In this document: piece after piece, positions 26,969 through 36,140 of the stretch
Layout of the letters: each line of letters begins with the position of its first letter
How positions within the stretch are numbered: position 1 is the stretch's first letter
Assembly (NCBI RefSeq): GCF_009363075.1
Contig: NZ_CP045293.1
Span: forward strand, 6,049,501 to 6,113,500
DNA from: Paenibacillus guangzhouensis
GTDB taxonomy: Bacteria; Bacillota; Bacilli; Paenibacillales; Paenibacillaceae
Length of the DNA: 64,000 bases
Direction: 5' to 3'
Program-made: the position numbers and the translations under genes
Notes under the pieces: generated by a model
Databases searched by the model: none
Told to the model about the DNA's origin: nothing
The model's input: only the letters and a program-made list of their open reading frames with translations

Positions 26969-27662
26969 AATTTTATTAGCTGATGATCATCAGCTTTTTC
27001 GTGAAGGTCTTAAACGAATTCTGAACATGGAAGATGACCTTGAGGTGATCGGCGAATGTGGGGACGGTATTCAAGTCCTGGAATTCTGTAATCATACCAA
27101 ACCTGAAGTCGTACTCATGGATATCAACATGCCGATTGAAAATGGCGTCGTTGCTACCGAAAGATTACGCGAGATGTTCCCTGATATTAAAGTGTTGATT
27201 CTATCGATTCATGATGATGAGAGTTACGTGTTCGAGACGCTTCGTAAAGGTGCTTCCGGTTACTTGCTTAAGGATATGGAAGCTGAAGCACTGATCACAG
27301 CGATACGCTCTGTCATTATCGGTCATGCTTATATTCACCCGAAAGTGACGGGAAAGTTGATCCAGCAATTACGCCGGATGACGTACTTGGACGAAATCGG
27401 TGTGATGAGCGACGGGAATGATGTTGCTCGTGAAGCTGGGGTTAAATTCATGGCATCGGATGATCATCCTTTGACACGTCGTGAGGCCGAAGTGCTTCGC
27501 TTAATGGCAGAGGGCAAGAGCAATAAGATGATTGGTGAATACCTCTTTATTAGTGAAAAGACAGTAAAAAACCATGTGAGCAGCATTCTGCAGAAAATGG
27601 AAGTGGATGATCGTACACAAGCGGTGATTAACTCCATTAAACAGGGTTGGGTAACGCTGTAA
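26934..27662 (+). CDS. degU: DegU, NarL/FixJ-family response regulator
   Basis: The 242-residue product has a receiver domain (ILLADDHQLFREGL at the start, phospho-acceptor Asp63 in VVLMDINMP, Lys in GYLLKD) and a LuxR-type helix-turn-helix at the C-terminus (LTRREAEVLRLMAEGKSNK, ISEKTVKNHVSSIL). The linker, about 60 residues, is typical of DegU. GAGGAG eight bases upstream supports the ATG at 26934, inside the end of degS. Partner of DegS; in relatives it governs motility, biofilm and exoenzyme genes, relevant to the surface and flagellar genes around it. Confidence 0.95.
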   Translation: MDTKTTGTGKIKILLADDHQLFREGLKRILNMEDDLEVIGECGDGIQVLEFCNHTKPEVVLMDINMPIENGVVATERLREMFPDIKVLILSIHDDESYVFETLRKGASGYLLKDMEAEALITAIRSVIIGHAYIHPKVTGKLIQQLRRMTYLDEIGVMSDGNDVAREAGVKFMASDDHPLTRREAEVLRLMAEGKSNKMIGEYLFISEKTVKNHVSSILQKMEVDDRTQAVINSIKQGWVTL

Positions 27663-27826
27663 AAGCAGGATTTCTTCGATGAACATTTCGGGGATCCGAT
27701 GAGTGATTCGAGGTACATAGAACGATCCGACGAAAAGAAGAACGTTGGCAGCACGAAGATGAGTTCTTGTCCGAAGAACCGGCTTCTTCCATAGCGCATA
27801 TAGTGTACTATGGGAGGTGAGCCTCG

Positions 27827-28234
27827 ATGTTACTAACGTTGGGTCTGATTCTGGCATGTTATGCTGCGGCTATCGCAGCGGTCCATGCTATACTTCATTG
27901 GCACAAGAAACGTGGTCTCGATACGGCGGGACGAGAACTGGAATATGTACTGGTTACCAAGCAAAATCAACTGCAGATTGAATGGGTCATTAGAGCGCTC
28001 ATGATGTATGCAGGACTACGTGGGGCAAGGCTTCGGTTAACGATCATTGATGATCATTCAACCGATTTAACGATACCGATCGTACAACGCTTAACGTTGG
28101 ATCGAAGTGTTGATGTATGGATTGTTGATGCATCGGGATGGGATCCAGTTGCTGTCATGCAGCATATGCGTCATCCGATTCGCATTCGATTGAATGAAGC
28201 GGAAGATTGGGCGAAAATTCCCTTTGTTGGATGA
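27827..28234 (+). CDS. Membrane-anchored small protein with a partial GT2-like fold (135 residues)
   Basis: GGAGGTGA six bases upstream supports the ATG at 27827. Residues 1-23 form a membrane anchor, then comes a basic stretch and a domain with LTIIDDHSTDLTIPIV, which copies the nucleotide-sugar binding strand and DDxStD turn of family 2 glycosyltransferases. The chain ends after about 110 residues of that fold, so the acceptor part and the usual DxD motif are absent; a catalytic enzyme is unlikely. It sits between degU and comFA. Function unknown. Confidence 0.65.
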   Translation: MLLTLGLILACYAAAIAAVHAILHWHKKRGLDTAGRELEYVLVTKQNQLQIEWVIRALMMYAGLRGARLRLTIIDDHSTDLTIPIVQRLTLDRSVDVWIVDASGWDPVAVMQHMRHPIRIRLNEAEDWAKIPFVG

Positions 28235-28305
28235 TACTGGTAAACGGTTACAATGATAATGTTCATATCGTTGATGATTAAGGTTGTAAAATAGCAATGA
28301 GTGTG

Positions 28306-28350
28306 AAGCACACCTCATTCAGCGAAAGCTGAGGGGGTGTGCTTTTTTCG
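28306..28350 (+). terminator. Intrinsic terminator before comFA
   Basis: AAGCACACC and GGTGTGCTT enclose an inner CAGC-GAAA-GCTG hairpin, followed by TTTTTT. Confidence 0.9.
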
Positions 28351-28450
28351 TGTTCCAAGGACAGGGCGAGATACGGGGGAGGGGGACAGATTAGTAAAGA
28401 GGAAAGTCGATCGAACGTAAAAATATGACGTGGCAAGGAGGAAATAAGAT

Positions 28451-30547
28451 ATGCGAGTTTATGTGTATACCGTACAAGTCAGAGATAAGTGGGTCTGTCG
28501 ATTGACGCTGGATTGGCGCGTGGATGTGAGGTATTGGTTCGGTGGGGAGGTTGTGGGAGATGAAACGATTGGATATAGGGGTGATGAGGGATTCGGATTC
28601 TATGGTGAGCAGCGTAATGAGAATGTTATGAGAGGTAGTGGTGAATATGGGGGTGCACAACCTGCTGAGGAAATAAGGATGACTGCATCGCCAATCCCGC
28701 TTGGACTAGCAGCATACATTACGGATCAATGGAGGACAGGACCATTGGAAACAAAGCGCTTGATTCAATTGTTGCAAGAAGTGGAGCCTCGGGTGATGGA
28801 ATGGATTTCACCAAGGGATTTGCAAGTTATCCAGATGAAGAGGGAGGATGTCGGTCGGGGGCAAGGGATAGGGAAGGGAATATGGTGGGGAGAGGAAAAT
28901 CGAAATGAAGAAGGAATGGACGGGAACGGAAAACGAAGCGTTCACGGAAGCGATGGGATGGAGGTAGAAGGGATTTGTCATGGTGATCTGTGGCATGACG
29001 AGAGATGGAGCGGCCTGAAGCGGGATGCCATACGCATGGCTGTGGGAATTCAGGGGCGTTCGTTGCTCACACATGAACTGCAAGATCTCCTTGCATCTAA
29101 CGGATTGAAGGATGCAGGGCAGTATTGGCGTACGCTGGCACAGCTCGCGTATGTACAAGGTCTGGCGGAGCTGCGGAGTGGACTAGCTGTCCACGAAGCG
29201 CGGCGCCGTTTCCCGCTGTTGCGCCGCCAGCGGGAGCTTCGCTGCCTGCGCTGCGGCAGCCGCGCAGGCTCGCACCGCCGCACGGCATGCGCCACGTGCG
29301 GCAGCCCTGGCTGCGCCTATTGCGAGGCCTGCCTCGCGATGGGGCGCAGCCGGGCTTGCGCGCTGCTGCTGCATGGCACCGCAGCAGCAGCGCGCTTTGT
29401 GGCCGCGGCGGGCCTTGCCCGCGCCGCTGGCCGCGCGCACGCCACCGAGCCTGGGGCGCGGTGGCGGCTCAGCGAAGCGCAGCACGACGCTTCGCGTGCT
29501 GCGCTTCGCTTCCTGCAGCAGCCGTGCGACACTGCAGGCAAGGGCGTGCCGTCTTTCCTGCTGTGGGCCGTGACTGGCGCAGGAAAGACGGAAATGATCT
29601 TCCCGCTCATCGCTCATGCGCTCGAGCGGGAACAACGCGTGCTCATCGCGACGCCGCGGCGCGATGTCGTGTTAGAGCTTGCGCCGCGGATCGCGCAAGC
29701 TTTTCCGGACAGCCGTCTCGCCACGCTCTACGGCGGAAGTCCGGATCGCTGGATGGCAGCAGAGATTACGCTCTCGACGACACATCAGCTGATGCGCTTC
29801 TACCACATGTTCGATCTCGTGATCATCGATGAACTCGATGCGTTCCCTTATCATAACAACGAGCAGCTTCAATATGCAGCGAGGAAGGCGTGCAAACCGG
29901 ATGGCAGATTCATTTTCCTATCGGCAACGCCGCCCGATGCTATGCAGCGGGATGTACGTCGCGGGAAGCTGCCTCATGCCAAAGTTCCCGTGAGGTTCCA
30001 TCGGCATCCGTTGCCCGTACCGAAACGCTTAACGCTGCAACCGCTCCGACAAGCTTTGGATCGTGGTGCTTTACCCATCCCGCTCGTTAGATCCTTGACC
30101 TATTCCATCGATCGAGGGGCCCAAGTGTTTATTTTCATCACTCGAATCAAGCAGGTCGAGCCATTTGTCCATCTACTTCGTCATCATTTCCCGAATTTGC
30201 CGGTTGAGGGCACTTCTTCTGAGGATGCGGACCGCGCAGAGAAAGTCATTCGTTTTCGTCAGCGCGACAGCCGAATGCTCGTAACGACGACCATTTTGGA
30301 ACGTGGCGTGACCATTCCAAAGAGTGATGTCTTTATTCTGGATGCAGACAGCGCCTTGTTCGACTCTGCTTCTTTAGTTCAGATGGCGGGTAGAGCAGGG
30401 AGATCGCTCGAAGATCCTGCAGGACACGTGACGTTCTGCGCTTCCGTATGGAATCGGGCGCAGCAGCATGCGGTTCGGCAGATCACATCCATGAACCGAA
30501 TTGCAAGGCAGCAGGGCTATCTGAAGTCCACAATAGATGGGAGGTAG
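28451..30547 (+). CDS. comFA: ComFA, competence-associated DEAD-box-type ATPase
   Basis: AAGGAGG nine bases upstream fixes the ATG at 28451. ComFA is a cytoplasmic ATPase that helps single-stranded DNA enter during transformation. At 698 residues it is about 230 longer than the B. subtilis protein (463); the extra part is mostly N-terminal and poorly structured, rich in Gly and Glu. A cysteine-rich zinc module begins near residue 263 (LRCLRCG, then CATC and CAYCEAC). Walker A is TGAGKTE (375-381), Walker B IIDELDAF (Asp460), then FLSATPP. The zinc module and following linker are encoded by an unusually GC-rich stretch. comFC follows directly; no comFB is present. Confidence 0.92.
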   Translation: MRVYVYTVQVRDKWVCRLTLDWRVDVRYWFGGEVVGDETIGYRGDEGFGFYGEQRNENVMRGSGEYGGAQPAEEIRMTASPIPLGLAAYITDQWRTGPLETKRLIQLLQEVEPRVMEWISPRDLQVIQMKREDVGRGQGIGKGIWWGEENRNEEGMDGNGKRSVHGSDGMEVEGICHGDLWHDERWSGLKRDAIRMAVGIQGRSLLTHELQDLLASNGLKDAGQYWRTLAQLAYVQGLAELRSGLAVHEARRRFPLLRRQRELRCLRCGSRAGSHRRTACATCGSPGCAYCEACLAMGRSRACALLLHGTAAAARFVAAAGLARAAGRAHATEPGARWRLSEAQHDASRAALRFLQQPCDTAGKGVPSFLLWAVTGAGKTEMIFPLIAHALEREQRVLIATPRRDVVLELAPRIAQAFPDSRLATLYGGSPDRWMAAEITLSTTHQLMRFYHMFDLVIIDELDAFPYHNNEQLQYAARKACKPDGRFIFLSATPPDAMQRDVRRGKLPHAKVPVRFHRHPLPVPKRLTLQPLRQALDRGALPIPLVRSLTYSIDRGAQVFIFITRIKQVEPFVHLLRHHFPNLPVEGTSSEDADRAEKVIRFRQRDSRMLVTTTILERGVTIPKSDVFILDADSALFDSASLVQMAGRAGRSLEDPAGHVTFCASVWNRAQQHAVRQITSMNRIARQQGYLKSTIDGR

Positions 30548-30552
30548 TGAGT

Positions 30553-31401
30553 ATGAAGTTGTTGAACTGGTTCCGAGCGCTGCCATCATTGCTTGCTCCA
30601 AGCATTTCTATCTGTTTGGCATGTAATCGAGCCATACATCGCTCTCATCAGAGTCACACGATTCAGGGTGCACCACATGCAGAACTCGTATCACGAGCCA
30701 TACATCAACGCAGAACTCCGAATCCTTTCCATGCGTTGTGTGATGCATGTTTGCACACCATTCCATGGATCCAGGCCATCCGATGTCCTGTATGCGGGCG
30801 TGCAATTGGATGTCCGGATTGCGGCCGCCGTGGCACCAATCGCACCTATTTTCAACAAAATCGAAGTGCAGTCTCTTACAGTCCTCAGATGAGGGAATGG
30901 TTGGCTACCTATAAATACCGGGGTGATGAACGTTACCTGCATCTGCTTGGCTCCATGTTATTATCCGCTTACTATCAGCTATGTAGTGAACGTTATGGAA
31001 GTGGCGCGCCAGCCCGGTTTGACTGTATCACGTATGTCCCTGTCAGCCCATCCCGGTTGCAGGAACGGGGGTTCAATCAGGCAGAGCAATTTGCCCGCAT
31101 TCTACATATGTTCACCGGTATTCCGGTTCTTCCACTGCTTCAACGCAACCGTCATACCCTTAAGCAGAGCATGAAATCCCGTGGGGACCGCATTGAAGAT
31201 ATGAAGGATGTATTTTCGCTTTCTTCCCAACTCAGCCCTGATCTACGATTCTTGTCCTCGAAGCCAATCCGCATCCTGCTGATTGATGATGTGTACACGA
31301 CAGGAAGTACGGTGAATGCCTGCGCCAAAGCGTTAGGAGGGCTACCCAATCATTTGGAGACTAGTATTTGCATTTCAAGTCTTACATGGGCGCGCTCATA
31401 G
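30553..31401 (+). CDS. comFC: ComFC, phosphoribosyltransferase-like competence protein
   Basis: GGGAGG eight bases upstream places the start at 30553, five bases after the comFA stop. The 282-residue protein has the ComF zinc-finger region (CLACN near the start, CDACLH, CPVCGRAIGCPDCG) and a type I phosphoribosyltransferase fold with the PRPP-binding loop ILLIDDVYTTGSTVNA near the C-terminus. It is needed for DNA uptake in relatives, probably working with ComFA on incoming single strands. The gene pair precedes the flagellar genes, as in B. subtilis. Confidence 0.93.
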   Translation: MKLLNWFRALPSLLAPSISICLACNRAIHRSHQSHTIQGAPHAELVSRAIHQRRTPNPFHALCDACLHTIPWIQAIRCPVCGRAIGCPDCGRRGTNRTYFQQNRSAVSYSPQMREWLATYKYRGDERYLHLLGSMLLSAYYQLCSERYGSGAPARFDCITYVPVSPSRLQERGFNQAEQFARILHMFTGIPVLPLLQRNRHTLKQSMKSRGDRIEDMKDVFSLSSQLSPDLRFLSSKPIRILLIDDVYTTGSTVNACAKALGGLPNHLETSICISSLTWARS

Positions 31402-31518
31402 GAATCTATAAAGGTTTGAAGGGGAAATGACGATAATAATAGTAATAGTAAAACTGCCCAATAATTTGATAAAATAGGTATATTGTAGGTAGGATTGCAA
31501 TGAAGGGAAGGTTCGCCC

Positions 31519-31938
31519 ATGAATGTAGAAAATTGCCCGCGCTGTGGCAGAATTTTTGCCAAAGGGATTCGAGATATTTGCCCGAACTGTTATCGGGATA
31601 TTGAAGATGAATATGAGATTTGCGTCAAATATTTGCGCGAAAATAAAGAAGCAACGATGCAGGTGCTCTCGGAAGAGACAGGCGTATCTGTTACGCAGAT
31701 TACGAAGTTCCTTCGCGAAGGCCGGATCTCCATGAAAAATGCACCGAATATGTCCTATCCTTGTGAGTCATGTAGTACACCAATTCGTGAGGGACATCTG
31801 TGTGACACATGTCGGAGTCGACTTACACGGGATATTAAGCACTTATCCGAGGATGAGCGGAGAAGAGAGCAACAGCAGCATCAGAATAAAGACGTACATG
31901 CTTATCGCGTAGTTGACCGTTTCAGAGATCGCGAATAG
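31519..31938 (+). CDS. yvyF: YvyF-like flagellar operon protein
   Basis: A 139-residue cytoplasmic protein with an N-terminal zinc ribbon (CPRCGRIFAKGIRDICPNC), a helix-turn-helix-like middle part (VLSEETGVSVTQITKFLREG), and a second cysteine pair set (CESC, CDTC). This is the family known as flagellar operon protein TIGR03826/YvyF. GGGAAGG precedes the ATG. Its exact function is not established, but it always lies directly before flgM in this gene order; the DNA-binding look suggests regulation. Confidence 0.88.
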   Translation: MNVENCPRCGRIFAKGIRDICPNCYRDIEDEYEICVKYLRENKEATMQVLSEETGVSVTQITKFLREGRISMKNAPNMSYPCESCSTPIREGHLCDTCRSRLTRDIKHLSEDERRREQQQHQNKDVHAYRVVDRFRDRE

Positions 31939-32082
31939 ATAGGAACCAGACATCAACGAAGAGCCGCGGAGGGAATTTGACCGCTGCTTTTTTTCTGCTA
32001 AGGCGATCTTTTTGCTCGATAGCATGATCGAAGTCCTAGTGCGTCTTACTATGGAGCCCTCATGTTTTCGTCGAATATTCTA

Positions 32083-32110
32083 TAAAATAATGTAAACCCA
32101 TGACCGATAA
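32083..32110 (+). promoter_or_regulatory. Sigma-D promoter of flgM
   Basis: TAAA at 32083-32086, 16 bases, ACCGATAA at 32103-32110, close to the sigma-D consensus and upstream of the gene for the sigma-D inhibitor itself, as in B. subtilis. Confidence 0.75.
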
Positions 32111-32157
32111 ATAGTATAACAAGAGAACGGTTGAACGTTAGAAGGAGGTAAGCCATT

Positions 32158-32430
32158 ATGAAAATTAATGAGTCTCAACGAATCAGTGCGATAAATCAAT
32201 ATCAGCGCAATACGGAAGCACGAGGCGGTAACATGAATAAGAAAGCACGCCAATTGGATGAGGTATCGATATCCCCTGAAGCGAAGGAAATGCTGGATGC
32301 ACAGTCCCGTGTCACGGATCCTGAACATGCCAAGCGCATTGCGGATTTGAAGCAAGCGGTAGCATCGGGAACGTACCATGTGGATGCGAATAAGATTGCA
32401 GAGAAGCTGCTGCCTTATTTTCGCAAGTAA
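32158..32430 (+). CDS. flgM: FlgM, anti-sigma-D (sigma-28) factor
   Basis: AGAAGGAGG lies seven to nine bases before the ATG. The 90-residue protein shows the FlgM C-terminal region that binds the flagellar sigma factor: ISPEAKEML, then IADLKQAVASGTYHVDANKIAEKLL. It holds sigma-D inactive until the hook is complete. The gene is preceded by a sigma-D promoter, which gives feedback, and followed by flgN-flgK-flgL. Confidence 0.93.
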   Translation: MKINESQRISAINQYQRNTEARGGNMNKKARQLDEVSISPEAKEMLDAQSRVTDPEHAKRIADLKQAVASGTYHVDANKIAEKLLPYFRK

Positions 32431-32468
32431 GTAGCAACTAGAACGAAGAAGGAATGTGGTGAACGAAA

Positions 32469-32969
32469 TTGGCGATTCAGACTTTGATCGATATCTTAGA
32501 AGAAATGAATGCGCAGCATACGCTGATGCTGGAGCTTGCCGAACGGAAGAAGCAAGTGATTATCCAGGATGATGTGGAGGAGCTAACGCGAATCGTCAAT
32601 AAGGAAACGAAGTTCATTAAAGGCATTGTTGAGCTCGACAATGCGCGCCAACAGGCCGTATATGAATTTTTGCATGAAAAAGGGATCAAATCCAACTTGA
32701 ATCTCAATGTAACCGAACTGCTGCGGATGGTGTTCCACCCGGAAGAAAAGCGAAGATTGATGGATGTGCAGCAACGACTGACCACTACGATGCTTGCGCT
32801 CAAGCAGGCGAATACACTCAACCAACAATTGATAGAACAATCATTGACGATCGTGAACTATACGCTCGACTTGGTAACAGGGGGCCCGGAGGACGAGGTC
32901 GTGTATCAACATCCGGGTCATCCGGGGTACTCCCCGAAGCGTAAAGGGATTTTCGACTCAAGGATTTAA
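32469..32969 (+). CDS. flgN: FlgN-type flagellar export chaperone
   Basis: A 166-residue, helical, acidic cytoplasmic protein starting at TTG 32469 after GTGGTGA. Coiled-coil helices with regular Leu spacing (LIDILEEMNAQHTLMLELAE; LKQANTLNQQLIEQSL) fit the FlgN family, which keeps FlgK and FlgL from aggregating before export. The two client genes follow directly. The C-terminal tail from about residue 145 is short and probably disordered. Confidence 0.88.
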   Translation: MAIQTLIDILEEMNAQHTLMLELAERKKQVIIQDDVEELTRIVNKETKFIKGIVELDNARQQAVYEFLHEKGIKSNLNLNVTELLRMVFHPEEKRRLMDVQQRLTTTMLALKQANTLNQQLIEQSLTIVNYTLDLVTGGPEDEVVYQHPGHPGYSPKRKGIFDSRI

Positions 32970-33000
32970 CGATATAAGGAAGATATGAAGGAGGGAAATT

Positions 33001-34554
33001 ATGGCTTCAACATTTCATGGAATCGAGACGAGTAAACGTGCTTTGTCCACACAGATGGCTCTGATGCAGACAATGGGTCACAACGTCGCGAATGCGAACA
33101 CAGACGGGTATTCTAGACAGCGGGTTAATATTTCCGCATCGCGGCCTATTGAGGCACTTGGATTTACGAAAAGTAACGCAGCAGGTCAGTTGGGGACAGG
33201 GGTACAATATGATAGCATTACTCGAGTTCGTGACAAGTTTCTAGATGACCAATTTCGTAATGAGAGCAAAGACTTTGGTAGCTGGAGCGTACAATCTGAT
33301 ACATTGAATAAGCTTGAAGGAATCATTAACGAGCCTTCGGATACTGGAATTCGTACGGTGTTGGATAATTTCTGGAAAGCTTGGTCAGATTTAAGTCAGA
33401 ATCCTGAGAACGTAACTGGACGGAAAGTTGTTCGTGAGAGTGCAATGGCATTGGCAGATGCCTTTAACTATACGGATAAAAAACTAAGTGATCTCAGTGC
33501 AGACCTTACGAGTAATATTGATGCGAAAGCGAATCAGATCAACTCGTTAACAACAGCAATCGCGAGACTGAATGATGTTATTTATCGGCAAGAAGGATTG
33601 GGGGATGACGCCAATGATTGGCGTGATCAACGCGATCTATTAACGGACCAACTGTCTCAAATCGTCAATATTCAGGTCACGGATACGCCTCAAGGCTATA
33701 CAATTAATATGGGAAGCACTAATTTAGTAACATTCGATACTGCTACAGAGACAACGGCAGATGCATTAACCAATGGCGTTGGCTCCGGTGATATCAGTAG
33801 TGGCGAAGTATTCGGTATTGTGACGTCCCGTGATCGCCATGTGGCTGAGTATCGGAAGCAGTTAGATTCACTTGCGAACACCATCGCGAATGGTGAAGTA
33901 CAGATTACAATACCGAAAGGTTCGGTTCTTCCTCCGGGTACGGTTTTAAATGGGACACCATATAATGGTGCACTGACTTCAGACATTACCGTCACGGTCC
34001 AAGGATTGAATGGTCTTCAGAAGTTGGGATATACATTGAATAGCCCACTGCAGACTGGAGTAGACTTCTTTACTTCTAAAGATGGTTCGCCGATCACGGC
34101 ATCGAACTTTCAACTCAACAAGATTATTGCAGATGATCCTGGCAGGATCGCGACTTCTATGCGTTCTGAGACAACTGCAGCTGGCGAGGCTGTTGTCAAA
34201 GGGAATAACGTGCTCGCGTTGTTGACATCGCAATTAAAGGATACTTCGTTTAAGTTCGTGTCCACGGGCTCAGCTACGGTTGTTTCAAATGGAACTGTTG
34301 ATGATTTCTTCCGTGCGGTTGTCGGTCAACTGGGGGTTCAAGCGAGTGAAGCAAGTCGCAATATGAATAACCAGAAATCTCTCGTTGATCATATTGCTTC
34401 GCAGAAAATGTCTGTCAGCGGCGTCTCGATTGATGAAGAAATGTCGAATATGATTATGTACCAGCACGCATATTCAGCAGCGGCAAGAGCGATGACAACA
34501 TTTGATCAAGTACTGGACAAAGTCATTAACAACATGGGTATTGTTGGTAGATAG
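33001..34554 (+). CDS. flgK: FlgK, flagellar hook-associated protein 1
   Basis: GGAGGG directly before the ATG marks the start. The 517-residue protein begins with the rod-hook family motif GHNVANANTDGYSRQRV and ends with a helix bearing MIMYQHAYSAAARAMTTFDQ, both typical of FlgK. FlgK joins the hook to the filament outside the cell and is exported by the flagellar type III system without a signal peptide. It lies between its chaperone gene flgN and flgL. Confidence 0.97.
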   Translation: MASTFHGIETSKRALSTQMALMQTMGHNVANANTDGYSRQRVNISASRPIEALGFTKSNAAGQLGTGVQYDSITRVRDKFLDDQFRNESKDFGSWSVQSDTLNKLEGIINEPSDTGIRTVLDNFWKAWSDLSQNPENVTGRKVVRESAMALADAFNYTDKKLSDLSADLTSNIDAKANQINSLTTAIARLNDVIYRQEGLGDDANDWRDQRDLLTDQLSQIVNIQVTDTPQGYTINMGSTNLVTFDTATETTADALTNGVGSGDISSGEVFGIVTSRDRHVAEYRKQLDSLANTIANGEVQITIPKGSVLPPGTVLNGTPYNGALTSDITVTVQGLNGLQKLGYTLNSPLQTGVDFFTSKDGSPITASNFQLNKIIADDPGRIATSMRSETTAAGEAVVKGNNVLALLTSQLKDTSFKFVSTGSATVVSNGTVDDFFRAVVGQLGVQASEASRNMNNQKSLVDHIASQKMSVSGVSIDEEMSNMIMYQHAYSAAARAMTTFDQVLDKVINNMGIVGR

Positions 34555-34599
34555 GGTATGAACCAGTATAAGTCTCATGGGGACTAAGGGGGATGGATT

Positions 34600-35487
34600 A
34601 TGTCTATACGTGTTACGCAAGGAATGATGACGAACCAACTTATGCGTAATGTTACGAAGAACTATAACAATATGAATAAGTATCAAGAGAATTTATCCAC
34701 GGGCCGAAAGATCAATAAACCTTCAGATGATCCTGTAGGGATTACATATGCGTTGCGTTATCGCAGTGAATTAACTATGAATGAGCAGTATCAGAAGAAT
34801 ATGGACTCGGCCAAATCCTTTGTTGAGCATACGGATACGATCATGGGCCAAATTAATGACGTATTACAGCGTGCAAGCGAACTTACTGTTAAAGGGGTTA
34901 CGGGGACGAATCCCCAATCTGCATTAGATGCAATTAGTGCTGAGATGGGTGGGATATTTGACACGCTTCTAGTACTAGGCAATGACCAGATGAATGGAAA
35001 ATTCATTTTTAACGGGCAAAAGACGGATCAAATGCCGTATTCCACAGGCGGAGAATCGACAGATACTCAAAAAGTAAATTTCCAATCTGCTGCAGGCGTC
35101 ATCATTCCTATTAATATAACTGGGAATGAGGTGTTCGGAGAAAATACAGATCAGGATAATATGTTTACGATCATTAAATCCCTTCAGACGGCGTTTAAGA
35201 ATGGAGATCAATCCACGGCGGTTAGTTTAATGGATAAGCTGCAGAGCAGAATGGATAAATTTCTCGATATGCGCTCTGAAGTCGGTGCCCGCTCGAATCG
35301 CATTGATCTGATGGACAGTCGGCTTAAGGACTTATCGCTGAACTTAACGGATTTAAGCTCAAAGACAGAAGATGCCGATATGGCAGAGACGATTATTAAG
35401 TTACAGTCTCAAGAAAGTATTTACCAAGCCTCATTATCCAGTGGAGCTAAAATTATACAACCGAGCTTGCTAGATTATCTACGCTAA
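34600..35487 (+). CDS. flgL: FlgL, flagellar hook-associated protein 3
   Basis: The 295-residue protein carries flagellin-type ends: MTNQLMRNVTKNYNNMNK with TGRKINKPSDDPVG at the N-terminus, and a C-terminal helix with IIKLQSQESIYQASLSS. FlgL is the second junction protein, sitting between FlgK and the flagellin filament. AAGGGGGATGG precedes the ATG. It lies 45 bases after flgK, in the same transcript. Confidence 0.96.
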   Translation: MSIRVTQGMMTNQLMRNVTKNYNNMNKYQENLSTGRKINKPSDDPVGITYALRYRSELTMNEQYQKNMDSAKSFVEHTDTIMGQINDVLQRASELTVKGVTGTNPQSALDAISAEMGGIFDTLLVLGNDQMNGKFIFNGQKTDQMPYSTGGESTDTQKVNFQSAAGVIIPINITGNEVFGENTDQDNMFTIIKSLQTAFKNGDQSTAVSLMDKLQSRMDKFLDMRSEVGARSNRIDLMDSRLKDLSLNLTDLSSKTEDADMAETIIKLQSQESIYQASLSSGAKIIQPSLLDYLR

Positions 35488-35507
35488 GATAGATGAGGGG
35501 GAGCACG

Positions 35508-36083
35508 ATGGAGCTTCAACGCTTATCGATTAGGCAAACTTTTGGCAAGATTGGGATAGAGACAGAAAATGCACAACAGACTCTCGAATCCCCGCGTGGG
35601 GAACTGTCGATCGAGACGAAACGTGCCGTTGTGGAAGGAAACTATGAACCGGGTGAGCTGACGATCGACTCATCCGCAGCATGGAGTGCGTTAGGTAAGG
35701 GATCACATATGCAATGGATGAACATGATTTATAGCCAAATGGATCAAATCGCTTTGCAAGCGATCGCCAAGCAGGTCGAGGATGGGCATCGCATGGGCAT
35801 GATTACGAATAAGAAGAATGCTTTTGCGGATATTGGCAAGAAAGCTTCGCAAGAGACTTTGGGGCCGATTCAATATGTAGGCGAGGCATCGAATATGAAT
35901 GTTAAGCTGAACTATGAACCGCGTCCGTATCAAGCTGAAGTGCAGCCAGCCGAGCTCCATATAAACTACACGCCGCAGAAGGTGCAGGCGCAATACCAAG
36001 CAGGTAAGGTAAATATCAATCTCGAACAACCTTTCACCATTAATATTCGTGTTTCGGATTATTCTTGGGACTGGGATTCATGA
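35508..36083 (+). CDS. yviE: DUF6470 (YviE-like) protein of the flagellar cluster
   Basis: GAGGGGGAG a few bases before the ATG at 35508 decides the start over an upstream GTG. The 191-residue protein is cytoplasmic, without signal peptide. It repeats short motifs that end in tyrosine and proline (NYEPRPYQAEVQPAEL, NYTPQKVQAQYQ), suggesting a repetitive beta structure. Position between flgL and fliW and overall look match YviE of B. subtilis (DUF6470). No activity is known. Confidence 0.85.
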   Translation: MELQRLSIRQTFGKIGIETENAQQTLESPRGELSIETKRAVVEGNYEPGELTIDSSAAWSALGKGSHMQWMNMIYSQMDQIALQAIAKQVEDGHRMGMITNKKNAFADIGKKASQETLGPIQYVGEASNMNVKLNYEPRPYQAEVQPAELHINYTPQKVQAQYQAGKVNINLEQPFTINIRVSDYSWDWDS

Positions 36084-36091
36084 TAACGAAC

Positions 36092-36116
36092 GAGGCTATA
36101 GCGTTGCTATAGTCTT
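36092..36116 (+). terminator. Hairpin between yviE and fliW
   Basis: An 11-bp stem (GAGGCTATAGC with GCTATAGTCTT, two G-T pairs) around GTT. The following sequence is only weakly T-rich, so it may be a partial terminator or a stability element rather than a full stop. Confidence 0.45.
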
Positions 36117-36140
36117 GTGTTTATTTAAGGAGGAGACAAC

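Noticed and set aside
29125-29832. Overlapping long frames in the GC-rich part of comFA
   Set aside because: High GC removes stop codons in all frames; the Arg/Ala-rich translations have no domain and comFA itself is intact.
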